Source: Collybia mongolica (lineage: Eukaryota > Basidiomycota > Agaricomycetes > Agaricales > Clitocybaceae). From it: a stretch of DNA of 64,000 bases. The first letter of the stretch is position 1. Each line of letters begins with the position of its first letter. The stretch is from the NCBI GenBank assembly GCA_013420905.1, contig JAAXNY010000004.1, forward strand, positions 2,666,001 to 2,730,000, given 5' to 3'. Shown one piece after another: positions 46,844 through 57,945 of the stretch. The translations under genes were made by a program, and so were the position numbers. The notes under the pieces are model-generated. The model made no database searches. It saw only the letters and a program-made list of their open reading frames with translations, and was not told the origin of the DNA.

Positions 46844-47425
46844 CCACGCTGCGCCCCCCCCCTATGTTTTTTTTTTATCTACTTGTGTTTTCCCGGGCCC
46901 CTGTGCCCTTACATACTACTTATTCCCCCGCCTTTCGTTGGGCTTCAATTTGATTAATTGAAGTCCACACTTGTCTTACATACAGTCCCTCGGACTATAA
47001 ACAATACAATTGGTTTGACCGTTGTTCTATTGTCTTCATAAGAAAGCTTCCGCCCTTACCCCGGCTACTTAAGTTATAAATAGTACAGTTTAATTCTGGT
47101 GCAATTCTCTTGATCATTAAGATTGTGGCGCGATCACTGACTTTTTATAGACAATCTATTTCAATCCTTGTAACCTTGGTAGGTTTTTCCAAATCGATTT
47201 TGCTTATACCCATCTCCCCCTCAACACTGACAACAACTGTCCCAGTTGTCATGCGGACACTGCCGCGCTCCACATGAATTTTCACGGAGCTCCTTTTTCA
47301 ATTGGGCCCAGCATTTCAACTAGGCACGCGTCTTGGCCCTGTTCAGTTGAAATGTATAGATTTTTCTGGGGGTAGAACGTGCGCAACGAATGAGAGACTG
47401 GGTAGCGCTTCTCTAGTCGTAGAGG

Positions 47426-47433
47426 TATAAAAA
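47426..47433 (+). promoter_or_regulatory. TATA box upstream of accessory gene B
   Basis: TATAAAAA lies 99-106 bp before the ATG at 47532, followed by a pyrimidine-rich stretch suitable as start site. It indicates that gene B has its own promoter on the strand opposite to the retrotransposon transcript. Confidence 0.6.
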
Positions 47434-47531
47434 GGGCACTGGCTGTGCTGTTTGTCCCAAGACATCGCCCGACTCTATTATACTCTCTTTACAATGTTCT
47501 GGTTCGAAGAACCAATTTCCTCTGCATCATT

Positions 47532-48919
47532 ATGACTAGCCCCCCCAACTATCAAGACATCGAGAACTTCAAGATGGTCCAAGCTCAGTGGCACACCTTT
47601 CAAGCTCATCTATCGATGGACACCCTTGTTGAACAAAGGGTCAGCGTCCGGAAGTTAGGCGAAACCGCAGTACACTTTTTACCAATTACACTTTTTTTTT
47701 AAAAACACCGTTTTTGTAACCAACTTTTACAATTTACAGCTACTCCTGACTGAGTCCAAATTGGTTTTGACAGAGCGGTCCTGGCAGAATGTTATCTTTG
47801 GCGTCCGTAAGGCCTTCCAGGGACTACAACATGTATACCCCGAGTTACTTCAAGAGCCTGTTTACCGTAACATTGTGACTCTGACTGCCGCTATTCACCA
47901 TCACCGTGAAAAGCTCCGCACTGAGCACCTGTCTCAAACCGCGGTGCGTGCTTTTTACCTCATCTTGTACTGTACTGTTCTTTAAACCATGGTTTTCTGG
48001 TACTAGGTCCCTGCTACTGGTGGTGAAGCGGATGGTACCACTATTCCAGGCGAGGTCATTGCTGGCAGTGAATATGACGGTGACATTGAAATGTCTGGTA
48101 CTGACTCGGTATGTTTCTTTTTAGCTACCACGCTGTCAGTGCACAACATACTCAATGGTGTCTCTTCTTTACTCAAGAATATGGTCATTGATTCCGGCGC
48201 TACGGCTAGTGCTGCTGTCTCTGGACCAGTGACTAGTCATCTCCTTAGTGAAGGACCAATCACCCGTAGTCGCAAGGAGAAGGAGAACATTAAGGTTCCC
48301 TGTGTCAAAAGGACTAAGGCTGAAAAGGCTGCCATCAAGGTACCCATTCTTGTTTTTGCTCTGTCTATTACTTTGTTTCTTATTCCTACAGGACGGTAAG
48401 CGTTCCGAGCTCAATCGCGGCAGCACTCTTCATCCCAAAAAGCGTACGAGGCAGGACACCCCGGATGAAGATCCAAAGGCATCTGCTGAGGGTACGTTTT
48501 CTAATAATAGATGGTTCTAATTTTATACCGACTGTGCATCAGATACTCGTGTCTTTATTGACTTCCGTCCTTCCAAGGAGCACGATGTAGTCTTAGCGCG
48601 GGCACGCTTGATTGCAGATGCGGGCGATCCCATGTCGCACACCAAGCAGGCCCTCGGTAGGATGCTTTTAAACTACCGCGCTGAGTTGGAGGAGATCAGT
48701 CATACAGTGTCCTTCTTATTGAAGCGTCGTGATGCCACTATGGATGAGGTTACTCGCCTCAACGGTCTAATGAACGAGGCCGCTCTGGAGGGAGGCTCTG
48801 ACGAGGCTGCCACTGCAAGCGCTACGGAAGTCCATGACCAGGATGACAATGATAAAGAGGAGGTAGCTCTGGCTGACGTGCCCTTGCCCGAGGTTGAAGA
48901 CGACTTCATATCTGCTTGA
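47532..48919 (+). CDS. Antisense accessory gene B of the Gypsy element, function unknown
   Basis: Six exons: 47532-47669, 47740-47943, 48007-48108, 48178-48339, 48392-48491 and 48543-48919. They are consistent in frame with GT-AG borders. The product starts MTSPPNYQDIENFKMVQAQW. It has a helical second block (RSWQNVIFGVRKAFQGLQHV), Lys/Arg-rich patches (RSRKEKEN, HPKKRTRQD) and a C-terminal helix (RMLLNYRAELEEISHTVSFL) followed by an acidic tail that ends DDFISA. The layout of globular start, basic middle and acidic tail resembles gene A, but I see no sequence similarity. It ends about 105 bp before Tc1 copy 1. The open frame suggests recent constraint. Function is unknown. Confidence 0.68.
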
Positions 48920-49025
48920 GGGCAGTCCAATTAACTTCCTCCTTAGTTATGGTGTCCCTCCCCACGCTCCTTTGTATTACTGTCTTTACTCAGCTTAACA
49001 CTGTCCTTACTACTTAGCTTCGTTA

Positions 49026-50633
49026 CAGTGGCTCAAAAAACTGCCCCAATGTTTGTACATTTTTGAAAGATCAATATGGTATGAAGTGCTGACATAAGCA
49101 GGGGACCTGGGGTAATTATGTAAGATACTATGACATCGTGGCTTTCCAATGGACCCTGGATCATGTGATTTGGATCAATATCCATTAAGCTATAAGCCAA
49201 ACAAAATGGTTACTTATTGGGGCAGTTTTTTGACCCTTATCTTATTTTCCATTATTCTGGCATTTATGATCCAATGCAAGAACATTATGGACTGTGGGAA
49301 GAATAAACAATGTCATGTGACTTTATTTGTATCAATTTGACATGTTGGAATTGGTTCAATCATCTTCTTGACCTCTTACCACCATCATGAAAGCCATTTC
49401 TACTGCTCAGCACAATACTGTTGTTTCTCTCCTCAATGAGGGCTATTCTCAGCGTCAAATCAAGGAGAAAACTGGTCTAGGGAAGGGTACCATCAGTAGG
49501 ATCAGCAAAGATGTGGATGGAAACAAAGAAAACAACCTTGGTGGCCGCCCCTCCAAGCTGTCTGTTTGTGACAAACAGTCAATTATTCGTCAAATCAAGT
49601 CAGGGAAGCTTGATAATGCAGTTCAGGCTACCCAATTCATCAATGGCATCATCCCCAATCCTGTCACACCCCAGACAGTCAGAAATGCACTCAAGGAAAA
49701 TCAATTTTATGCTGCTACAAAGAGGAAAGCTCCTCTTCTCAAACGAGCCCATCGCATCCGGCGTCTCCAGTTTGCAAAATATCATGAAAGCTGGACTGTG
49801 GAGGACTGGAAAAGGGTTCTATGGACAGATGAGACCAAAATCAATAGGATTGGGTCAGATGGAAAGGTTTATGTCTGGAAACAAAGGGGAGAACCACCAT
49901 CTGATAGAACAACATCACCTACTGTCAAACATGGAGGAGGAGGAAACCTCATGGTATGGGGTTGTATGGGGTGGAATGGAGTGGGAAAGCTCATAGAGGT
50001 GCAGGGGAACATGGACAAGGTTCAATACTGTGAAATTTTGGAGAGTGGAGTTCAGGAAAGTTTTGAGAAGTTGGAAATGGTGGATGGCGAGCGCTACTTT
50101 CAGCAAGATAATGACCCCAAACACACATCTGGACTGGCCACACAGTGGTTTGAAGACAACAACATTCAAGTCCTTGGCTGGCCTGCCCAATCCCCTGACA
50201 TGAATCCAATAGAACACCTTTGGGAACATCTCAAGCGCCGTCTTAAAGAATATCCGACACCACCCAAAGGAGTACATGAGTTGTGGGATAGATTGGCTGA
50301 AGAGTGGGGTGAAATTCCACCAGAGGTATGCCAAAACCTGATAGAAAGTATGCCCAGGCGGATACAAGCAGTTATAAAGGCAAAAGGTGGTCATACAAAG
50401 TATTAGATAGAAAATTAATAGAGGGTCAAAAAACTGCCCCAATGAGTAATCATTTTGTTTGGCCTATAGCTTAATGGGTTTTGATCCAAATCACATGATC
50501 CAGGGTCCATTGGAAAGCCACGATGTCATAGTATCTTACATAATTACCCCAGGTCCCCTGCTTATGTCAGCACTTCATACCATATTGATCTTTCAAAAAT
50601 GTACAAACATTGGGGCAGTTTTTTGAGCCACTG
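49026..50633 (+). mobile_element. Tc1/mariner element, copy 1 (1,608 bp)
   Basis: It starts CAGTGGCTCAAAAAACTGCC, ends in the reverse complement, and is flanked by TA at 49024-49025 and 50634-50635. The terminal inverted repeats run about 212 bp. Each holds the 18-base site TCAAAAAACTGCCCCAAT at its outer edge and the inverse of that site at its inner edge (49216-49233 on the left). Confidence 0.95.
49387..50406 (+). CDS. Tc1-type DD34E transposase, intact
   Basis: An uninterrupted 339-residue frame. The paired-like helix-turn-helix (QRQIKEKTGLGKGTISRISK) is followed by a second HTH. Catalytic residues lie in VLWTDETK (Asp), YFQQDNDPKHTS (Asp) and SPDMNPIEHLW (Glu), and the glycine-rich box in KHGGGGNLMVWG. 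The length is normal for Tc1. Every motif expected for activity is present. Confidence 0.95.
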   Translation: MKAISTAQHNTVVSLLNEGYSQRQIKEKTGLGKGTISRISKDVDGNKENNLGGRPSKLSVCDKQSIIRQIKSGKLDNAVQATQFINGIIPNPVTPQTVRNALKENQFYAATKRKAPLLKRAHRIRRLQFAKYHESWTVEDWKRVLWTDETKINRIGSDGKVYVWKQRGEPPSDRTTSPTVKHGGGGNLMVWGCMGWNGVGKLIEVQGNMDKVQYCEILESGVQESFEKLEMVDGERYFQQDNDPKHTSGLATQWFEDNNIQVLGWPAQSPDMNPIEHLWEHLKRRLKEYPTPPKGVHELWDRLAEEWGEIPPEVCQNLIESMPRRIQAVIKAKGGHTKY

Positions 50634-50675
50634 TACTTATACTGTCTTTACTGCTCCTGCTTCCATACTGATTTA

Positions 50676-53600
50676 TTACCTATGCAACTTCCGGTGTGAC
50701 ATAGTAGTTTGTGGTAGCACTGGCGCTATCCCTTCCTCAGTGTTCTCACTAGAGCTTGACTCTGAATCGGACTGATCCAATTGGACTCTGTCAAAAGTAT
50801 AGTCATGCTCCTTGTAAACTTGCCTATTAGCGGGATCTTTCGATTCCACTAAAGCATTTAGTGTCTCGCTGGAGATGTCTATTAGATCTTGCAGATTATC
50901 CGGCAGTTCAATTGTACTCCTAGCAAAATAGGGAATAACCCTAAACGCCCCCACTTTATGTTGCCACACCGATCCATCCATTTCGCAAACAATATAGGCT
51001 CCCCCGCGGTTTTGTCTCAGGACTATCATTGGTCCCAGGTACCGTGGCTTCAGCTTTTTATCAAGCGAACTTTCGACCTCGGTATTTCTAACTAGTACTA
51101 AACTTCCTGGTTTGAAATCATAGTCTCTGATGGTCGCGCTGTGGTCCTTCTCATACTGTAATAGTCTCCTTCGTTTTTCTATATTGATACGTTTCCTCAT
51201 ATCGGCCACATGCTGGACGTGCTTAGCTAGAGCCTGCGCTCTAAACCCAATGAGTTCCTCTGTAGTCAATATTTTTCCTGGTAACTTTACTAACCAAGTG
51301 GCTTCAATAATATCTAACGGTAAGGTTGGGTGCGCGCCCGTAATCATAAAATAGGGGGAGCAACCCGTCCCTTTCCGTATAGTAATTCTGTCAGCCCACA
51401 TTACATGGTGGAAGAAGTAGTACCACTTCTTTACATCACCACCTGTAGCTTTGAAGACAGCTTGACGCACATCCCAATGTGCGCGCTCGGCGATCCCATT
51501 TCCTTTGGAATTGTATGGTGATATACTTATTCCTGTAATACCATACTTGGATTCCAGCCACGCTTTGGCTGTGACAAAGGCAGGACCATTATCCGTTACA
51601 ATTTCCGTTAGGGAACCCCATCTACAAATTACTTCTTTGAACAGCCACCTTCCCAAGGTCTTGCCATCCTCAGATTTGAGGGGCGCGCCTTCCATCCACG
51701 AAGACAGCGCACATCTTCCTTGGACAATGTATTTATAACTGTTAGACGATGGGCTCATATACATGGTGTCCGCATGCAATACTTGGAATATAGACGGCGT
51801 GTGGGTTATGACAGGAGGGATTCTCAACAAAGTTAAGAGCCTTGTCTGACAGATGTGACATGACTTCACATACCATGATACATTGCGTTCCATTTCTGGC
51901 CACCAAAATCTTTTATCTATTAAGGATTTTGTTGCATAGAAACCCCTATGTCCAACAGAATCGTGAGACGCCTTCATCATATATGTTCGGTGATTTTTAT
52001 CAACAACAAGCTGGTGTGCGCTATCGATATTTTTCCTATACATCCTGCCTTCTGGATCCAAAAAGAAATTAGACGCCTGCCTTGCAAACTTTAGGTAGGC
52101 GCGATCTGTCATTCCTTTTGGTCTCTTTTGTGGTCTTTTTAACCACTCTTTTATTAAAGGTAGGTTTTTATCCTGTTCCTGCGCCGTAGGTGTTCATTTA
52201 GACTCGTCATATACTTCCCTTACATTAGGGTCATATTTAAACTTTTCATCGGGTATGACAGTAGTATTTACAAGTTGCTTTAGATAAGCTTCTCTTTGAA
52301 TACCGAACCGTCCTAAACCTAAGTGCTGTTTTACTTCTCCAATAAATGCTGCTTCACCAGCCCAGGCATTGTTTACTTCAACTTCAAAATCAGAGATTTC
52401 CTTCGCAAGTTGGAATAAATATCCGCCGCGCGTGTCGATCTCCTCTTTAAAATCTGACAGCTCCAAAGGGTCATCCAATCCTTCCGTTGGGTTGATAAAC
52501 CTTAAAGGACCTGAGGGTTCGTCGTAACCATCGTCTGGGTCCGGGTAGACAGGATCCCCTAGCTGCGCATCTCGTCTTGACAGACCATCTGGGCCAAAGC
52601 CTTTACCAGCTTTATGAACCAGAGTAAAGTGGAACATAAGTATCCTATCAATCCACCTATTTACCGTTGCATTAGGTCCTAGACTTGGGTTTGATAACAT
52701 CCCCTTAATGTACTTTGCATCCGTTTCCACTACCAAATTTCGTACTCCAATAAACCAATAATAACATGCCATTAGAACTCTCATTAATCCGAATAGCTCT
52801 CGTTTGGGTTGTGAGAAGCGCGCTTCGCGCTCATTCAGAGTTATCGAGTCAAATCTAGCATAGTGCTTTCTTCCAGGTATATCAGGGTCTTCCTGATAGA
52901 TATAGTAGCCTACGGCTTTCCATGACGTATCTACTGACAATACTACTGGCGTATTCCAGGTGTAATTAATTGGACGGAGCGCGGGGCTATTTTTAAGTGC
53001 GTCTAACAATAGCTGCTGCGCTTCTTCTTGCTCAGGCCCCCATATCCAAGGTTCACTACTTCTAGTTAACTTTTGAATTGGTTGGCCTATATGGGCGAAG
53101 TCTTTAATGAAATTCCTGCATACACCAATAGTTCCCATGTAAGCGCGTACTTCACTGACATCTTTGCATGGTCCCCATCTTTCAACTACACCGATTCTAT
53201 CTGTAGTAGGTTTTCGTCCTTCATAGGTACATCTATGTCCTACCACTAGAATTTCACTTGCGCATAACATAGACTTATATCCTGAAAACGTTCCTCCAGA
53301 ATACTTCATTCTCTGTACGACGCGATTTACATTTTGCATATGTTCCCAGAAGAAGCGCCTAACACCTGGAGCACCAGGTAGCTCTTCTTCTGTTCCGTCC
53401 AGCAGTTTGTAGCGCGTTGCTGGACTGCGCACGGGTACATCATCAATGTAGGGTATTGTGACATGTGGTACCTCATCCTGTAGGATGTATGTGACATCAT
53501 CATGAAATATTGGAACTGAATTCGTCCATCCCATAGGAAGTGTTACTAGTCTCAGCGCGCCAAACGGTGTTTGGAACATGGTTAGATCGCGCGAGGTTTC

Positions 53601-54670
53601 TGCTAAAGGCCTCTCATCGTATCCTACATATAGATCCATCATTCCGCCACAAGCGCGCCCTGCGAAGTGTTCTGCTAGTTCTTCAGTAGCGGGTGGTAAA
53701 CCTGAGTGCGCTATTGTGACTGCGTTCAGCGGTTCTAGACTATGTACAATTCTAAGCTTCTTTCCTGGGCCTTTCTTTAATACGGTAAACCATCTAGACC
53801 TATATGATGAATTGGATCTCTCATAGACTCCTGCATCAATTTTAGTTTTGATGATTTTACAAACATCTTCATAGATCCCTGGTGGGATTCTAATGTTCCT
53901 CTCTGTCCACGGCGTATGTGGGACTACTGGTATCTCGACGGGAGGAAAATATTCCTTCTTAAAGCTACCGTGCTCACTATCATTCCAAGCAAAACCATCA
54001 TTATGTTTGCACATAAAGTCGTGGATTATATCCATCTCTTTAGGTTTTAAGAAGCTCTCTTCTTCATGTACTCTTTGGAATTCCGCGCGCCTTTCCTCAG
54101 TATACCTTCCAGTTGGTTTAAACGGAGGTGGGTTAGGCGTTAGAACTGGTAGGGCCGCTAAAGGGTCACCCTTTATATCTCTGATAATTCTAAATTTATC
54201 AGGTAGGTCCGCCAGTGTTGGTTTTGTTTTCAAATGTACTGGTTTATACTTCTTTCCTACTAGCTGATCCATGGGCTCAATATTACACTTTTCACTTGTT
54301 GCCATTCCGAGACCGCACTTGTTGGTGCCAATTTGCCACTGCTTTAATTTACTTAAAGCTTTATCGATCATGGGCTGTTCTTGAGCGTATGTCATAGGTC
54401 TAGTGGGTGTACTTGCTGGGTCGCTGCTGTTCTGCTCGTAGTTTATTACTGGTCCATCGCGCTCATCTACGGAAGCCAAGTATGTGGCTAGTAATTCGCG
54501 TTCAGGTACTGTACTATTCATGTTCACATCACTTCTAGACAAAAAGACATCTCTAAGTTCTTTGTGACCAAAATTCCGCTTATCAGTAGGGTGTCTATAA
54601 CCCGTTATAATAAAGTTTCCGTTCTCATCTTCAGCAATTTCTACAGCTAGCTCTCCTTGATCACTTTGGA
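50676..54670 (-). CDS. Gypsy pol: reverse transcriptase, RNase H and integrase
   Basis: The RT shows LPMGWTNSVPIFHDDVTYIL and the catalytic IPYIDDVPV. RNase H shows VLSVDTSWKAVGYYIY and LVVETDAKYIKGML. After an in-frame TGA at 52194-52196 the same frame continues into the integrase, with HHCC zinc binding (HDSVGHRGFYATKSL ... CHICQ) and catalytic Asp/Asp/Glu in DTMYMSPS, VTDNGPAFV and NGIAERAHWD. A GPY-like C-terminal barrel (KPRYLGPMIVLRQNRGG) is present and no chromodomain is seen. The single TGA fits a CGA-to-TGA change. Confidence 0.88.
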
Positions 54671-55889
54671 TTAATTCATCGAAGGCCGAAAATCCTGCTC
54701 CGGTTGTCTTTTCAACAGCTTAGGCGGTGATCCCTTTGCATGGGTAGGGATAGTACACCTTCGTCCCATGTTAGGGTCCGTGATAGTGACTACTTGTCCC
54801 CCGTCCCGAGCATTTTTGATCTGACTTTCTGTGAGTGTATCAAACGGTCTCCCGAGCAATACTTTGTATGCGGGTGAATTTATGATATGTACTTGGAGGT
54901 AGATGGCCATGTCATTAAACAAGAAAGGGACATTGCGCGCTAATCCCGCTGTTTTCTCAACTTGTTTATTAGCACTCTGCATGTGTATGACAACGTCCGG
55001 ATCCCATGAAATATCTAAGTCTAAAGCCGTTTGTTTAGCCATTGATACTATTTGGGATCCCCCATCTAATAAAGATTCCTCCGTTCCTACCCCATTTATT
55101 ACTGGATATACTGCGTGCAAAGAGGCCGATTCTTTGGCTACATACAACTGTTTGGGCTCTTCCCCAGCTGGTAAAGATTCTAAATACTGTAGGACTGGGT
55201 CTCCGCATATTATAGATCCCTTAGGTATTCCGCCGCGGTCATACTCCGAGATGAAGAAAGACTGGAATGGGATTGACTCTACTGGTAGCGCGTCATGCCG
55301 TAAGTAGTTATCATCAAGTTCCCAGTCCCCTCCAAAGGGTAAGACGTCTTCCTCATCTATTCCGTTTATTTGCAAGTTAGCGTCCCTTTGGGTGAGGGAC
55401 TTACGTCTGGCAGTTACAATATTCTTTATCCCATCTCTAATGGTTTTTGACGAGCCCATTAACTCTCCCGTGGTCAATGTGATAGGGTTGTCTAACACTT
55501 TAGCAATTATGTATATCGCCACCTTTTAATTTTACTTCTATCGGGGACTTAGTTTCATAAGTCGGACCGCGCTTAGTGTTAAAATTAGGTAGCGGATCAA
55601 CTGGTTCAGGGTTGCGTTCCGTTCTCCGGGGTATGTAGGGTACCATGGGCACATCGATGTAGGGTAATTCTTTTCGTACTGGAGACTTTACTGATGGTTC
55701 AACAAAATTTACTTTCTTTTTCCTCGGAGATGGCGCTACCGGCGCTACCAACTCCTCTTCGCTACTATCCCGACTACTCTCCGAATCGTTACTTTCTTGA
55801 CGACTATTTCCGTTTTTACTTCGGTCCTCTGGCTGTCTCTTGGAACGCGACCTAGTCGTAGGTCTAGCGTGTTCCTTAGCCTCCTTCAT
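54671..55889 (-). CDS. Gypsy protease region
   Basis: Two overlapping frames: a charged linker (55889-55500), then a retropepsin-like block with VNGVGTEESLLDGGSQIVSM and YKVLLGRPFDTLTE. The catalytic motif reads D-G-G where D-S/T-G is usual. Frame changes occur near 55,895, 55,510 and 54,690. They may be mutations or recoding sites, and a single copy cannot separate these. Confidence 0.6.
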
Positions 55890-56337
55890 CGGACCTAATT
55901 GAAACCCGACTCTTTAACCTTGTTTTGGTTATTGAGTTCTGCTACCTGCCCTAATAAAGTACTCATTTGTGCTTGTAAGGCTACTATGTCAGGATTCGGC
56001 GCGCTCTTTGCCGTAGGATTATAGTTATTATTTATATATTCCTGTTTCTGCATCTGAGGCGGTACTGGCAACGCAGTTTGCGCGCTCTGTTGTCCTAACA
56101 TTTGTTGCGCTTGAAATTGTGCCATTTGTGCCATTATGGCTTTCAAGGTTCCAATGTCGTTACTATTGTCTACTGCATTATGTGACTGCATAACGGACAA
56201 TACTCCTGGAGCGGGTCCTTCTGTGACATCTCCGTAATAAAGGGCCGCTACCTTCTTTGAATGGAAGTGTTCCACTTTATCTTTCAATGATACCGTTTCT
56301 GGTTCTCTTGGGATATATGATCCGTCTGGTAAGCATA

Positions 56338-57945
56338 CAGTGGCTCAAAAAACTGCCCCAATGTTTGTACATTTTTGAAAGATCAATATGGTATGAAGTG
56401 CTGACATAAGCAGGGGACCTGGGGTAATTATGTAAGATACTATGACATCGTGGCTTTCCAATGGACCCTGGATCATGTGATTTGAATCAAAACCCATTAA
56501 GCTATAGGCCAAACAAAATGATTACTCATTGGGGCAGTTTTTTGACCCTCTATTAATTTTCTATCTAATACTTTGTATGACCACCTTTTGCCTTTATAAC
56601 TGCTTGTATCCGCCTGGGCATACTTTCTATCAGGTTTTGGCATACCTCTGGTGGAATTTCACCCCACTCTTCAGCCAATCTATCCCACAACTCATGTACT
56701 CCTTTGGGTGGTGTCGGATATTCTTTAAGACGGCGCTTGAGATGTTCCCAAAGGTGTTCTATTGGATTCATGTCAGGGGATTGGGCAGGCCAGCCAAGGA
56801 CTTGAATGTTGTTGTCTTCAAACCACTGTGTGGCCAGTCCAGATGTGTGTTTGGGGTCATTATCTTGCTGAAAGTAGCGCTCGCCATCCACCATTTCCAA
56901 CTTCTCAAAACTTTCCTGAACTCCACTCTCCAAAATTTCACAGTATTGAACCTTGTCCATGTTCCCCTGCACCTCTATGAGCTTTCCCACTCCATTCCAC
57001 CCCATACAACCCCATACCATGAGGTTTCCTCCTCCTCCATGTTTGACAGTAGGTGATGTTGTTCTATCAGATGGTGGTTCTCCCCTTTGTTTCCAGACAT
57101 AAACCTTTCCATCTGACCCAATCCTATTGATTTTGGTCTCATCTGTCCATAGAACCCTTTTCCAGTCCTCCACAGTCCAGCTTTCATGATATTTTGCAAA
57201 CTGGAGACGCCGGATGCGATGGGCTCGTTTGAGAAGAGGAGCTTTCCTCTTTGTAGCAGCATAAAATTGATTTTCCTTGAGTGCATTTCTGACTGTCTGG
57301 GGTGTGACAGGATTGGGGATGATGCCATTGATGAATTGGGTAGCCTGAACTGCATTATCAAGCTTCCCTGACTTGATTTGACGAATAATTGACTGTTTGT
57401 CATGAACAGACAGCTTGGAGGGGCGGCCACCAAGGTTGTTTTCTTTGTTTCCATCCACATCTTTGCTGATCCTACTGATGGTACCCTTCCCTAGACCAGT
57501 TTTCTCCTTGATTTGATGCTGAGAATAGCCCTCATTGAGGAGAGAAACAACAGTATTGTGCTGAGCAGTAGAAATGGCTTTCATGATGGTGGTAAGAGGT
57601 CAAGAAGATGATTGAACCAATTCCAACATGTCAAATTGATACAAATAAAGTCACATGACATTGTTTATTCTTCCCACAGTCCATAATGTTCTTACATTGG
57701 ATCATAAATGCCAGAATAATGGAAAATAAGATAAGGGTCAAAAAACTGCCCCAATGAGTAGCCATTTTGTTTGGCTTATAGCTTAATGGATATTGATCCA
57801 AATCACATGATCCAGGGTCCATTGGAAAGCCACGATGTCATAGTATCTTACATAATTACCCCAGGTCCCCTGCTTATGTCAGCACTTCATACCATATTGA
57901 TCTTTCAAAAATGTACAAACATTGGGGCAGTTTTTTGAGCCACTG
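56338..57945 (-). mobile_element. Tc1/mariner element, copy 2 (1,608 bp)
   Basis: Same ends and length as copy 1, in the opposite orientation, with TA at 56336-56337 and 57946-57947. It is inserted in the gag region of the Gypsy. The few differences from copy 1 include two residues of the transposase. Confidence 0.95.
56565..57584 (-). CDS. Tc1-type DD34E transposase, intact (copy 2)
   Basis: 339 residues, differing from copy 1 at His instead of Arg (SQHQIKEK) and His instead of Cys (LSVHDKQ). All catalytic motifs are preserved. Two intact, near-identical copies 5.7 kb apart argue for recent activity in this genome. Confidence 0.95.
   Translation of the reverse strand: MKAISTAQHNTVVSLLNEGYSQHQIKEKTGLGKGTISRISKDVDGNKENNLGGRPSKLSVHDKQSIIRQIKSGKLDNAVQATQFINGIIPNPVTPQTVRNALKENQFYAATKRKAPLLKRAHRIRRLQFAKYHESWTVEDWKRVLWTDETKINRIGSDGKVYVWKQRGEPPSDRTTSPTVKHGGGGNLMVWGCMGWNGVGKLIEVQGNMDKVQYCEILESGVQESFEKLEMVDGERYFQQDNDPKHTSGLATQWFEDNNIQVLGWPAQSPDMNPIEHLWEHLKRRLKEYPTPPKGVHELWDRLAEEWGEIPPEVCQNLIESMPRRIQAVIKAKGGHTKY

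Noticed and set aside
54671..54730. Programmed -1 frameshift between protease and pol
   Set aside because: The A-run is short and no canonical slippery heptamer is present. Other frame breaks in the same copy make ordinary mutation equally likely.
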